Assembly: GCF_014023275.1 (NCBI RefSeq)
Contig: NZ_CP054698.1
Span: forward strand, 1,674,001 to 1,738,000
DNA: 64,000 nucleotides
Direction of reading: 5' to 3'
DNA from: Nostoc edaphicum CCNP1411
Lineage (GTDB): Bacteria > Cyanobacteriota > Cyanobacteriia > Cyanobacteriales > Nostocaceae
A program made the translations under genes and the position numbers. The notes under the pieces are model-generated. The model had not been told where the DNA came from. It saw only the letters and a list, made by a program, of their open reading frames with translations, and ran no database searches. This document shows positions 18,131-26,191 of this stretch, in pieces (the stretch's first letter is position 1; the number at the start of each line of letters is the position of its first letter).

Positions 18131-19340
18131 TCGACTAAGGATATTTCTAGCTGCATTTTCATCCCTATCCATCACACATCCGCACCTACAAACGTGGGTT
18201 CGAGTAGATAGTGTTTTCTTAACAACTTCCCCGCAGCTAGAGCATTCCTGGCTTGTGTATTGCGGATTAACTGCAACCGTGACACGTTTAAATACTTTAC
18301 TAAAGTACTCAACCCAGACACGAAACTGATACCAAGATGCGTCATTAATAGATTTGGCTAAACAATGATTTTTCACCATATTTTTAATCCTCAAGTCTTC
18401 ATAGGCTATCAAGTCGTTAGACTGAACTACGCACCGTGCTAATTTCACAACATGGTCTTTACGTTGCCTACTTATTTTGAGGTGGCGTTTACCTAAAATC
18501 TGTCTAGCTTTGCCTCTATTCTTTGAACCTTTTACTTTTCTAGAAATTCGACGTTGTGAACGCTTAAGAACCTTTTCGCCAATACGCAAAAACTTAGGGT
18601 TCTCGATCATAATGCCGTCAGAATCAGTGTAGTATTCTTTAAGTCCAACGTCTAAACCGATTGTGTTACCAGTTGGTTTTATGTTTTCAGATCGGTCTAC
18701 ATCAATGCAAAACTGAACATACATACCATCCGCACGCTTTAGCAATCTCACCCGTTTAATCTGGTTAATTTGGTAGAAGTGCAAATCACGAGTACCTTTG
18801 AGTTTTAACTTTCCAATACCTTTTTTGTCAGTGAAAGTTATTGATTTACGATTATCTGCAAGCTTCCATCCTGATGATTTGTACTCAACAGAGCGACAAT
18901 CTTTTTGGAACTGGGGATACCCCTTTAAACCTGGAATACCTTTCTTGCAGTTTTCATAAAACCGAGAGATAGAAGACCATGCCCTTTCAGCACTAGCCTG
19001 TCTAGCCATTGAATTAAGTTCATTAGCAAAGGGAAAATTAGCTGCAAGTACAGCACAATATTTTTGCAAGTCGTTTTTACCTGTGCCTTTAACGTCCATC
19101 CATAGCCGAATACAACTATTACGGATGAACTTTGCAGTCCGAATTGCATCATTTATTGCAACTAGTTGCGCTGACTTTCCATAAGCTTTGAACTCAAAAA
19201 CTAGCATCTCTTTACCTCCTGTCTTATACTATCACGACTGGTATAAGATATTAGAGGTGTTGAAAATCTTTATTAATCTTGACGGCTGAATAAATTCAGC
19301 CATTCGCTTATATCCCCCGCATGAATGACGAGGGCTTTAC
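17978..19340 (-). mobile_element. IS200/IS605-type element carrying tnpB only
   Basis: The right end is placed at 17978, where TTGACACTCCCCG starts a stem (CCCCGCGATAAATCGACGGGG). The left end is near 19340, where CCCTCG..CGGGGG can pair (19314-19335) next to the palindrome GGCTGAATAAATTCAGCC (19284-19301). No tnpA (Y1 transposase) is present, so this is a TnpB-only, non-self-sufficient member. The left boundary is approximate. The right end has entered the last codons of a hybrid kinase gene. Confidence 0.75.
18017..19207 (-). CDS. tnpB: TnpB RNA-guided nuclease (IS200/IS605 OrfB)
   Basis: A 396-residue TnpB with all expected catalytic parts: RuvC-I Asp186 (IGLDVGLKEY), RuvC-II Glu270 (LIAYEDLRIK) and RuvC-III Asp in DRDENAARN (near 349). 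The zinc ribbon is C322..C325 and C342/C344 (QECSSCG, CRCGC). An N-terminal helix-turn-helix region precedes these. Length is usual for the family, so it looks intact. TnpB cleaves DNA next to a transposon-specific motif, guided by RNA from the element's right end, and favours retention of the element. AGGAGG lies 8 nt before the ATG. Its 3' end overlaps the convergent kinase gene by 11 bp. Confidence 0.95.
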   Translation of the reverse strand: MLVFEFKAYGKSAQLVAINDAIRTAKFIRNSCIRLWMDVKGTGKNDLQKYCAVLAANFPFANELNSMARQASAERAWSSISRFYENCKKGIPGLKGYPQFQKDCRSVEYKSSGWKLADNRKSITFTDKKGIGKLKLKGTRDLHFYQINQIKRVRLLKRADGMYVQFCIDVDRSENIKPTGNTIGLDVGLKEYYTDSDGIMIENPKFLRIGEKVLKRSQRRISRKVKGSKNRGKARQILGKRHLKISRQRKDHVVKLARCVVQSNDLIAYEDLRIKNMVKNHCLAKSINDASWYQFRVWVEYFSKVFKRVTVAVNPQYTSQECSSCGEVVKKTLSTRTHVCRCGCVMDRDENAARNILSRGLGTVGHIGTSALDVGNAWGDETSTLVGENLQEQVMS

Positions 19341-19401
19341 GCTTCACGACTCGTAATCTGCAATTTTAATCAAATACAGTTCAGATAAGACCAAAAAACT
19401 T

Positions 19402-19428
19402 GTAGAGACGGCGATTTATCGCGTCTCG
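19402..19428. repeat. REP-like palindrome (GAGACGCGAT family)
   Basis: TGTAGAGACGGCGATTTATCGCGTCTCG, a variant of the palindrome at 5027. It lies between the TnpB element and pentapeptide paralogue 4 in the gap 19341-19709, where otherwise nothing is evident. Confidence 0.65.
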
Positions 19429-19709
19429 AAAACCCACAATTTTGTACAATTAGCCCTTAACCCAAGCGTATTGAATTTTAATCATTATAGTTTGGCAGTA
19501 TAGTTCGACTGCAACAGGAAGTTATCTGTAATTACACCTGATAGCATCCTCAATTCTGAATTGGAGCATTCTTATTTAGCAGGCATTTCATCAATTATTA
19601 TCACGCAGTGCCTTTAAGAATCGGTTAAGCATATCCGTGTTTGTACTCTATCATAACTCTACAGTTGCTCTTAGAATCAACCTAAATTTATTTCCGTAAG
19701 GAGTCAAAT

Positions 19710-20951
19710 ATGAAGACTTATGACATGTCTTTAATAAAAACAAATGGACTCACGACTTTGCTGGCATTTATCTCAGTTATATTTATTTTATCATTAACTT
19801 TAATTTTTTCATTTTTTGAATATATTCAAGGGTTTTCTACTCAAGAAAAAATCGAATACATCACCCAAGCATTAACAACTCTGGCCATAATCATTGGAGG
19901 ATTGGCATTAATAATTAATGCTTACTACACTTCCAGACTCTCTCTAGATGAAAATCAGAGTCTATTAACTCAACTCCTGGCTGGGACACTAGCTTGGGAT
20001 AATAATATCGGCACTAGTATCAATTACACACAACCAACTCACCAAGAAATTGTTCCTGAACGCTTTTCTAAAGCAATTGAACAGTTGGGAAATGAAAAGA
20101 TTGAAACGCGATTTTCGGCAATTTATGCTTTAGAAAGAATTGCCAAAGATTCTTCAAAAGATCATTGGACAATTATGGAAATCCTCGCTGCTTTTATCCG
20201 CGAGAATGCCCCGATGAAACATGAATATGATGACGAATTACGGCAATCATCTAAACTACCTACAGATATTCAAACAGCCTTAACTGTTATTGGACGACGC
20301 GATTCATATAAAGATCCGGTAAATCAAAAACTGGATTTACGCAATACAGACCTCAGTAATGCAGACTTAACAGAAGCTAACCTCTCTAGAGCAATTCTCG
20401 TAGGAGCTAATTTGCAATGGGTCAATTTTACACGAGCAAATCTCTCTGAGGCAGACTTATCAGTAACTTATCTTTGTGGGTCAATCCTCTATGAAGCCAA
20501 CCTGCAAAAAGCAATCCTCCCAGAAGCCAATCTCCAAGGCGTAGTTCTCAGAAAAGCAAACCTTTCTGAGGCAATTCTTTATGATGCCAACTTGGAAGGG
20601 GCAATCCTTTGTGATGCTAATCTGACAAGGGCAGTTCTTTGTGATGCCAACTTAGAAGGAGCAATCCTTTGTGATGCCAATTTGGAAGAAGTCAACTTTG
20701 AGGGTAGCAATCTCCAAGATGCAAACCTGATTGGCAGTAATTTGCAAAAGGCAAAACTTGCTGGAGCTAATCTAGAAAGTGTATTACTTAGTACAGCTAA
20801 CCTACAAGAAACTGATCTCCAAGAAGCGAACCTCTGTGGAGCCAACTTAAGCGGTTCAGAAAACCTAGAATCACAGCAGATTGAACAGGCAATTGGCGAT
20901 CGCACAACAACCCTACCAGAAAATCTGAAAATACCTCAACACTGGCGTTAG
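19710..20951 (+). CDS. Membrane-anchored pentapeptide-repeat protein, paralogue 4
   Basis: This is the fourth member of the family. Two membrane helices (about residues 15-38 and 50-70), a variable linker, and the shared domain ERFSKAIEQLGNEKIETRF..IYALERIAKD / DHWTIMEILAAFIRENAP come first. DIQTALTVIGRRD and about 150 residues of pentapeptide repeats follow, then the tail GDRTTTLPENLKIPQHW. Many repeats contain LCDANL(E/T), showing recent internal duplication. AAGGAGTC precedes the ATG. The stop codon is the first base pairs of an AGGGACTTCC-family repeat. It lies beyond the kinase operon and the TnpB element from paralogues 1-3. Confidence 0.88.
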   Translation: MKTYDMSLIKTNGLTTLLAFISVIFILSLTLIFSFFEYIQGFSTQEKIEYITQALTTLAIIIGGLALIINAYYTSRLSLDENQSLLTQLLAGTLAWDNNIGTSINYTQPTHQEIVPERFSKAIEQLGNEKIETRFSAIYALERIAKDSSKDHWTIMEILAAFIRENAPMKHEYDDELRQSSKLPTDIQTALTVIGRRDSYKDPVNQKLDLRNTDLSNADLTEANLSRAILVGANLQWVNFTRANLSEADLSVTYLCGSILYEANLQKAILPEANLQGVVLRKANLSEAILYDANLEGAILCDANLTRAVLCDANLEGAILCDANLEEVNFEGSNLQDANLIGSNLQKAKLAGANLESVLLSTANLQETDLQEANLCGANLSGSENLESQQIEQAIGDRTTTLPENLKIPQHWR

Positions 20952-20977
20952 GGACTTCTAACTAAAAAAATATCCAA
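20950..20977. repeat. AGGGACTTCC-family element, left end only
   Basis: AGGGACTTCTAACTAAAAAA then TATCCAA matches the left end of the elements at 243 and 60113. A C/G-rich part follows (GGGCAGGGAGCAGGGGGGAGG) but no right end is present, so this is a truncated copy. It abuts the stop codon of the pentapeptide gene. Confidence 0.55.
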
Positions 20978-21060
20978 TCGAATTTAGGGCAGGGAGCAGG
21001 GGGGAGGAATAGTCGTATTGAGTCCATTTTGAAAAAAGAATGCCACAAATAGACCATTTG

Positions 21061-21086
21061 TAGAGACGCGATGAATCGCGTCTTTA
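21061..21086. repeat. REP-like palindrome inside a longer duplicated segment
   Basis: TAGAGACGCGATGAATCGCG then TCTTTA. The surrounding stretch, about 21030-21100, is a near-duplicate of 26073-26142 (shared AAAAAAGAATG, ACAAATAGACCAT and TTTACCCAAGGATGT), so the mobile unit is about 70 bp, not just the palindrome. Confidence 0.7.
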
Positions 21087-21201
21087 CCCAAGGATGTTCT
21101 GATTTTACTACCGCTTGCATAAATCAATAACTGCAAACCTATTGATTGAGTGAAGGGATTTAATCCTAAAAAAACTACTCACATCAAAGGGAAAAACGGT
21201 C

Positions 21202-21846
21202 ATGAAAATGCAAATGTTGTTGAGCCTCGCCTGTTCTATATCTGTATTGGGTTCCATCATCCTACCAGCGAACGCTCAACCAGTAATGATTCAGCCAACT
21301 CAGCCGACTCAAGCAGTCAATCAAGAGATTAACATTCCTCAAGATACAGCGATTATTGTTTCATTTCCAGCATCCGTTACCGTAGATGTTGGGCAAAAAA
21401 AGGATTATCCTCTCACGCTACCTTTAGCTAGCGCTATTAAAGATAATCAAGGTAATGTTGTAGCGCCAGAAAATACCCCTGTAACTATTACCATCAAACC
21501 CATTGATGGAGGCGCTAAAATTGTAGCGCAGTCATTGGTTGTCAACGGTCGAATTATCTCAATTAAAGCATCAAGTCAGATAATTCCCGGCACTACCATT
21601 ACCCACATGCGAGCTAATGATAAAGCCGTCGAGAATGGCTCTGTTTGGGGCAGAATTGGTGGAAGCACCTTGGGCTTTTTTAGCCAAGGTGATCCCGAAC
21701 AGTTTGACCGAGGAGCTATGCTAGGAAGCGCTGTTGGAATAATTTCAGGTTTGCGTTCCGCCGAAAATACCCGTATTGTACAAATTCCTCAGAGCAGTGT
21801 TTATGTTTTGTCTCTAGAGGCTCCTATTCAATTATCTGTTCGTTAG
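21202..21846 (+). CDS. Secreted protein of unknown function
   Basis: I do not recognise the family. A signal peptide is clear (MKMQMLLSLACSISVLGSII, cleavage after ANA). It is followed by a Gln/Pro-rich linker and then a beta-rich domain with regular short hydrophobic strands (TAIIVSFPASVTVDV, NTPVTITIKPI, GGAKIVAQSLVVNG). A glycine-rich, weakly hydrophobic stretch (GAMLGSAVGIISGL) lies near residue 175. It is expected in the periplasm or outer membrane. It stands between the pentapeptide gene and a convergent CHAD gene 29 bp away. Confidence 0.75.
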   Translation: MKMQMLLSLACSISVLGSIILPANAQPVMIQPTQPTQAVNQEINIPQDTAIIVSFPASVTVDVGQKKDYPLTLPLASAIKDNQGNVVAPENTPVTITIKPIDGGAKIVAQSLVVNGRIISIKASSQIIPGTTITHMRANDKAVENGSVWGRIGGSTLGFFSQGDPEQFDRGAMLGSAVGIISGLRSAENTRIVQIPQSSVYVLSLEAPIQLSVR

Positions 21847-21875
21847 TCCAATCCTTGCCCAACCAAGAGTAACTT

Positions 21876-22856
21876 TTAATTTATTACTCCTGAAAGCGGG
21901 TGCAATATTGTTAAATGAAAACTATGTCTAGTTTCAGTTTTCAGATACCGTTCTTGCAAAGGTTGCCATTGCTGCCACGACTGGTAACGATTTTCAGTTA
22001 ACAAACTAACAAGAGTGGGCAATGTCTGAAGTTCTGACTTGAATACATCTGCAAGCCACTCAGTTAAAACCGCACTATCTTGCATCGTACCCAAAATTTC
22101 TTGGATACTTTTCACTTCTGTAATATAAGCTGCGTAAGACTCACCATATAAGTCACTAAATAACTCCATCTGGTAGCGTACACGTTTAGCTTCTTTTCGC
22201 AAATTATGAAGAACTTCGCCTTCTGTTGTCAATTGTTTTTCGATTTTTTCTGGTTCCCAGTTTTTCTGAACTTTCAGTTCTGAGTCCACAATTTCAGTGC
22301 CAATTAGCCAACCTGGATGCAATAAGAAGTTACTCACTTCTGGTAAAAGTAAGTCTGGTAGCACTTGCTGAATGGTAACAGATGCAAAAGGTTGATAACT
22401 GGGTTTCTCTAACCACTTATCTAATGCATCTTTTAAAGACTTGTAAGATTCACTCTTTAAGGTTTTCTGTACACTTGAGAGTACATCTTCACGTTGTTTA
22501 GCCAAAGCTGTGAAGGCAATTTGCAGAGATTCCTGCTCTTTACGGGGTAAGTTTGGTTTGTAATTGTTTTCCAAACTTTCTTTGAGCACATCCAAGTCTC
22601 GCAGACTACCAAGACGACGAGCTATTTTACCAATATTTCTATCGCTGACTGGTTTCGACACATCCACCGCTAGTCCAAACCGAGTTACCGCTGTCCGTAA
22701 GCGGCGCATTCCCACTCGCATTTGGTGCAGCGCTTCTGGATCTTCATCTTTCTTCACTGATTTTTCCCACTTCAAGGTTTTCTTAAAGTGTTTTTGAATC
22801 GCTTGGTAGGCGTAGTCCCCTAGAGTTTTTACCGTGGGTTGTGTGGCTAATTTCAT
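21876..22856 (-). CDS. CHAD domain protein
   Basis: A 326-residue all-helical protein with the conserved basic histidine motifs of CHAD: ALHQMRVGMRRLRTAV near residue 45, LGSLRDLDVLKE near 85, and LHNLRKEAKRVRYQMEL near 215. CHAD domains bind inorganic polyphosphate through these His/Arg/Lys surfaces. No CYTH triphosphatase domain is attached. It diverges from a DUF3616 gene across a 284 bp AT-rich gap likely to hold both promoters. A link to the pst phosphate genes 35 kb away is possible but only by theme. Confidence 0.9.
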   Translation of the reverse strand: MKLATQPTVKTLGDYAYQAIQKHFKKTLKWEKSVKKDEDPEALHQMRVGMRRLRTAVTRFGLAVDVSKPVSDRNIGKIARRLGSLRDLDVLKESLENNYKPNLPRKEQESLQIAFTALAKQREDVLSSVQKTLKSESYKSLKDALDKWLEKPSYQPFASVTIQQVLPDLLLPEVSNFLLHPGWLIGTEIVDSELKVQKNWEPEKIEKQLTTEGEVLHNLRKEAKRVRYQMELFSDLYGESYAAYITEVKSIQEILGTMQDSAVLTEWLADVFKSELQTLPTLVSLLTENRYQSWQQWQPLQERYLKTETRHSFHLTILHPLSGVIN

Positions 22857-23140
22857 AACTGCTCTTAATGACTACCTCATGAGGTTATTGCATAATAACA
22901 TTAGTTAAATATTTGCATGTACTTGTGATATTTTTTTATGCAATGATTATTGTAAACTTTTCTTATGACTATTGATAGTTGCATACTCTTTTATAAGTAT
23001 TCAATATCTATCAAAGGTCTAGATAGCAAATCCACCTAGCGATTTATATAAGTGATGATTTCTAAATATTCTTTTGAACTAATTATAATTTATATTATAC
23101 TACTATGATTAAGATTTTTTAAGCGTAAAGACGATTTGAA

Positions 23141-24208
23141 ATGCCAAAATTAAATTTACTAAATCAAGTTTCCTTGACTTTTGTAGATAATTTTAAAGAA
23201 CATAGAGAAGACTTATCAGCAGTACTGCTTACACATCAGAAGTATTTATGGTTAGGGTCAGATGAAACTTCAACTATTGAACGCCTCTCTTTGGTTGATA
23301 CTGATAAATTTACAGATCACCAACAATTTAGAGTAGCAGAATTTATCAATTTACCTGCACCAGAAGAGGAAGAAATTGATATAGAAGGACTGGCTTACAC
23401 TGATAATTACTTATGGTTTGTTGGTTCTCATAGCTACAAACGTAAAAAACCCAAACCTGATAAAGATGATTCCAAAAACTTTAAAAGGCTAGCAAAAATT
23501 GAATCAGAACCCAACTGTTACGTCTTAGGACGCATTCCTTTGATAGATGGTAAGTTATTGTCATCTTGCCCACATCCCCAAAAGCCAGATGTGCAATTGA
23601 ATGCCGCTAAACTAGAGGTGACGAATCAAGGTAATTTGCTAATGACAGCTTTAGTAGATGACCCACATTTAGGCTCGTTCATTAAGGCAGCAATTCCCGG
23701 AAAAGATAATGGCTTTGATATTGAAGGAATAGGCATTTATCAAAACCGCGTTTTTTTGGGTTTACGCGGCCCTGTATTGCGGGGTTGGGCTGTGGTATTG
23801 GAAATAGAGTTAGAAGACTCTACTGCTGGACTGATGAAACTGAGCCAAATTGGGGAAGTGAAGGAGTTATATAAAAAGCATTTTCTCTGGTTGAATGGTT
23901 TGGGAATTCGGGATTTGTATGTAGATGGAAAAGATTTGTTGATTTTAGCCGGGCCAACGATGGATTTAGATGGCCCCGTGCAAGTTTATCGTTGGGTAAA
24001 TGGTGTGAATTCGAGAGAAAATGCCTTCATAAATCCAGATTTTGTGCAAGATATTCCATACGGAAATCGGGAAGACCATGCTGAGGGAATGACGCTGTTT
24101 CAAGATGTCGCTGGTATACCTTCACTATTGGTAGTTTATGACTCTCCAGCAAAAACTAGGCTAGTGGGTAATGCTGGTGTAATTGCGGATGTGTTCAAGC
24201 TGTACTAG
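23141..24208 (+). CDS. DUF3616 domain protein
   Basis: A 355-residue soluble protein with beta-propeller-like repeats. Motifs seen are DIEGLAYTDNYLWFVGSHS near residue 80, GFDIEGIGIYQNRVFLGLRGP near 195 and a final EGMTLFQDVAGIPSLLVVYD. These fit DUF3616, a family of unknown function. There is no signal peptide or membrane segment. It is divergent from the CHAD gene and convergent with the ferredoxin gene (23 bp gap). Confidence 0.85.
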   Translation: MPKLNLLNQVSLTFVDNFKEHREDLSAVLLTHQKYLWLGSDETSTIERLSLVDTDKFTDHQQFRVAEFINLPAPEEEEIDIEGLAYTDNYLWFVGSHSYKRKKPKPDKDDSKNFKRLAKIESEPNCYVLGRIPLIDGKLLSSCPHPQKPDVQLNAAKLEVTNQGNLLMTALVDDPHLGSFIKAAIPGKDNGFDIEGIGIYQNRVFLGLRGPVLRGWAVVLEIELEDSTAGLMKLSQIGEVKELYKKHFLWLNGLGIRDLYVDGKDLLILAGPTMDLDGPVQVYRWVNGVNSRENAFINPDFVQDIPYGNREDHAEGMTLFQDVAGIPSLLVVYDSPAKTRLVGNAGVIADVFKLY

Positions 24209-24231
24209 TATCAATTTTGGATTTTGGATTG

Positions 24232-24636
24232 TTAAAGGTTAGTGGAGATTGCTTGTACGGGACAACTGGGGATACACTGTTCGCAGACAATGCAGCGCGA
24301 TCGCGTGAATGTCAATTTGTATGTCTCTGGATGGAGGGTAAGAGCTTCGGTAGGACAAACCCCAGTACACAAACCACAGTGGACACAGGCATCCTCGTCG
24401 ATCGCAATTTCGCCTAAAGTATAAGAAACATTAACATGGCGCGATCGCATCCACTCGATCGCCGCATCTAATTGATCGATATCTCCCGCTAGTTCCACTA
24501 CCAGTTTACCAATTTGATTTGGGGCAACTTGGGCGCGGATAATATTGGCGGCGACGTTAAACTCTTTAGCCAGTACATAAGTGACAGGCATTTGCACGGC
24601 GCGTTTCGGGAAGGTGAGTGTTACTCGTTTTTTCAC
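24232..24636 (-). CDS. NIL domain + 2[4Fe-4S] ferredoxin
   Basis: The first 70 residues form a NIL domain (ligand-binding fold first seen in methionine transporter ATPases: VTYVLAKEFNVAANIIRAQV..GKLVVEL). A bacterial-type ferredoxin with two complete cluster motifs follows, CVHCGLCTGVCP and CIVCEQCIPSCP. In other genomes such NIL-ferredoxins take part in sulfur-amino-acid or homocysteine metabolism, which would fit the sulfonate genes that follow on the same strand. The gap of about 480 bp to the nitroreductase gene argues against one operon. Confidence 0.9.
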   Translation of the reverse strand: MKKRVTLTFPKRAVQMPVTYVLAKEFNVAANIIRAQVAPNQIGKLVVELAGDIDQLDAAIEWMRSRHVNVSYTLGEIAIDEDACVHCGLCTGVCPTEALTLHPETYKLTFTRSRCIVCEQCIPSCPVQAISTNL

Positions 24637-24687
24637 AGGTTTAACAGAGAGTTTTTTCTGTTGTAGCGCATTGAGAGTTTTATCGAA

Positions 24688-24893
24688 CAGAATTCAGGAG
24701 TCAGGAATCAGAATTCAGAATGAATTCTGTATGACTGGCGGATGAATAATTGGGTTTAAGACCCCCACTAAATTGAAAATTTGGTGGTCTTCAATCATTC
24801 GCGGTTCTGAATCCCCGACTGATAGCGAAGCGTTAGCGAGTCTGCGAGCGTCTTGATTCTGAGTCCTGAATTCTGACTTCTGAATTCTTCTTC
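24688..24893. repeat. GAATTC-ended interspersed repeat, copy 2
   Basis: Begins CAGAATTCAGGAGTCAGG and ends CTGAATTCTTCTTC, with TGTATGACTGGCGGAT inside as in copy 1 (reverse orientation). Further right in the same gap (24637-25117) is a perfect palindrome GGGATGGGC..GCCCATCCC at 25001-25024 and a CAGCACTC heptamer-like tandem stretch near 25090. The gap holds no gene. Confidence 0.65.
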
Positions 24894-25117
24894 AAAAGAG
24901 AAGGTTTAACACAGGAAATCCACGATACTTTATTAAAAGGCATTGCTGAATCAAGGGATGATTATTGTAGGGTGGGCGACACGAGCGCCCTGAAATACAA
25001 GGGATGGGCAAGATTGCCCATCCCACAACACTAGCAAAATCATCCCGCAAATATGCAACACCTGTGCTGAGTAAGAAGAAGAGTACTTGGTACTCAGCAC
25101 TCGCAACTCAGCACTCT

Positions 25118-25939
25118 TTACCGTAATTTGAAACCAAGGTTATTGAGAGCTTCACGCAAGCGATCGCGTCCTCTCAATGACTCTACAGTTGCGATGCGTT
25201 GGGCTGAGTGTTCTGACCAATCGCCAGAGACATTCATCTTTTGTTCAGTATAGAATTCTTTGATAATGTCGTTGTAGTGAGCGATCGCTTCTTCTTGCTC
25301 GGCAAATTTATAGGTTTCACGGTGAAGTATCGCTGACTGGGGCAACCTTGGCTTAATCGCTGCTTCTACTTCCGGATTCGGATAGCCTACACACAGCCCA
25401 AATACAGCATACACCGAGGACGGCAAATTTAATATCTCTGCTACCTCTTGCGGGCGGTTCCTGATTCCGCCAATGTATACTGTTCCCAAACCAAGTGATT
25501 CAGCTGCAACTGCGGCGTTTTGCGCTGCCAATGTTGCATCAATTGTTGCCATTACAAACATTTCCAAATATTCCAGCGCATCATGAGATATGCCGCGACT
25601 GTCAGCAACGTAACTTAGACGCGCCAAGTCTGCTAACCAAACCAAGAATAAAGGCACTTGCTTAATATGTGCTTGGTTTCCCGCTAGTTTGGATAACTCC
25701 TCTTTGCGCTGTTGATCTTCAACTGCTACCACACTCCAGGTTTGTAAATTAGAGGAAGTGGATGCAGATTGGGCGGCTGCAATGAGTAACTCCAGAGTTC
25801 CTGGTGGTAGAGGATCGGATAGATAAGACCGGATTGAACGGTGAGATAGCAGTGCTGTCAGAGAATCATTCCATTCAATTTCAGGATTGAAGGGAATTTC
25901 ACCATAGCGCGATCGCAATAGTTCTGTTGGATTAGTCAT
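25118..25939 (-). CDS. NADPH-dependent nitroreductase-family flavoprotein
   Basis: A nitroreductase fold of the NfsA/FRP type. The FMN-binding motif LLSHRSIRSYLSDPLPPG is near residue 30, AQSASTSSNLQTWSVV near 60, AQNAAVAAESLGLGTVYIGGIRNRP near 150 and GLCVGYP near 185. These enzymes reduce flavin or nitro substrates with NAD(P)H. Sitting beside an SsuA lipoprotein gene and near a two-component-type monooxygenase (SsuD), it could supply reduced flavin; that is inference. I use the ATG at 25939, 6 nt after TTGGA; an upstream TTG at 25951 is less likely. Confidence 0.85.
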   Translation of the reverse strand: MTNPTELLRSRYGEIPFNPEIEWNDSLTALLSHRSIRSYLSDPLPPGTLELLIAAAQSASTSSNLQTWSVVAVEDQQRKEELSKLAGNQAHIKQVPLFLVWLADLARLSYVADSRGISHDALEYLEMFVMATIDATLAAQNAAVAAESLGLGTVYIGGIRNRPQEVAEILNLPSSVYAVFGLCVGYPNPEVEAAIKPRLPQSAILHRETYKFAEQEEAIAHYNDIIKEFYTEQKMNVSGDWSEHSAQRIATVESLRGRDRLREALNNLGFKLR

Positions 25940-25985
25940 AATTAATTCCAAGATTTACATTTCAAAAATTGTCAGTTGTTTTATA

Positions 25986-26180
25986 AAGAAGAATTCAGAA
26001 CTCAGAATTCAGAACTCAGGAGTCAGAATTCAGTAGGACTTGCGCAAACGATAGCCGAAAGCTGATACCAATTGGAAAAAAGAATGCGACAAATAGACCA
26101 TCTTTAGAGACGCGATGAATCGCGTCTTTACCCAAGGATGTGTTGCAATATTCTGAATTCTGACTTCTGTATTCTTCTTC
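25986..26180. repeat. GAATTC-ended interspersed repeat, copy 3 with nested REP
   Basis: Begins AAGAAGAATTCAGAACTCAG and ends TGACTTCTGTATTCTTCTTC. Inside it lies a copy of the roughly 70 bp REP unit (palindrome at 26104-26129) also found at 21030-21100. One repeat has therefore inserted into another. It occupies the whole gap between two genes. Confidence 0.65.
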
Positions 26181-26191
26181 ATTATTCTGGT

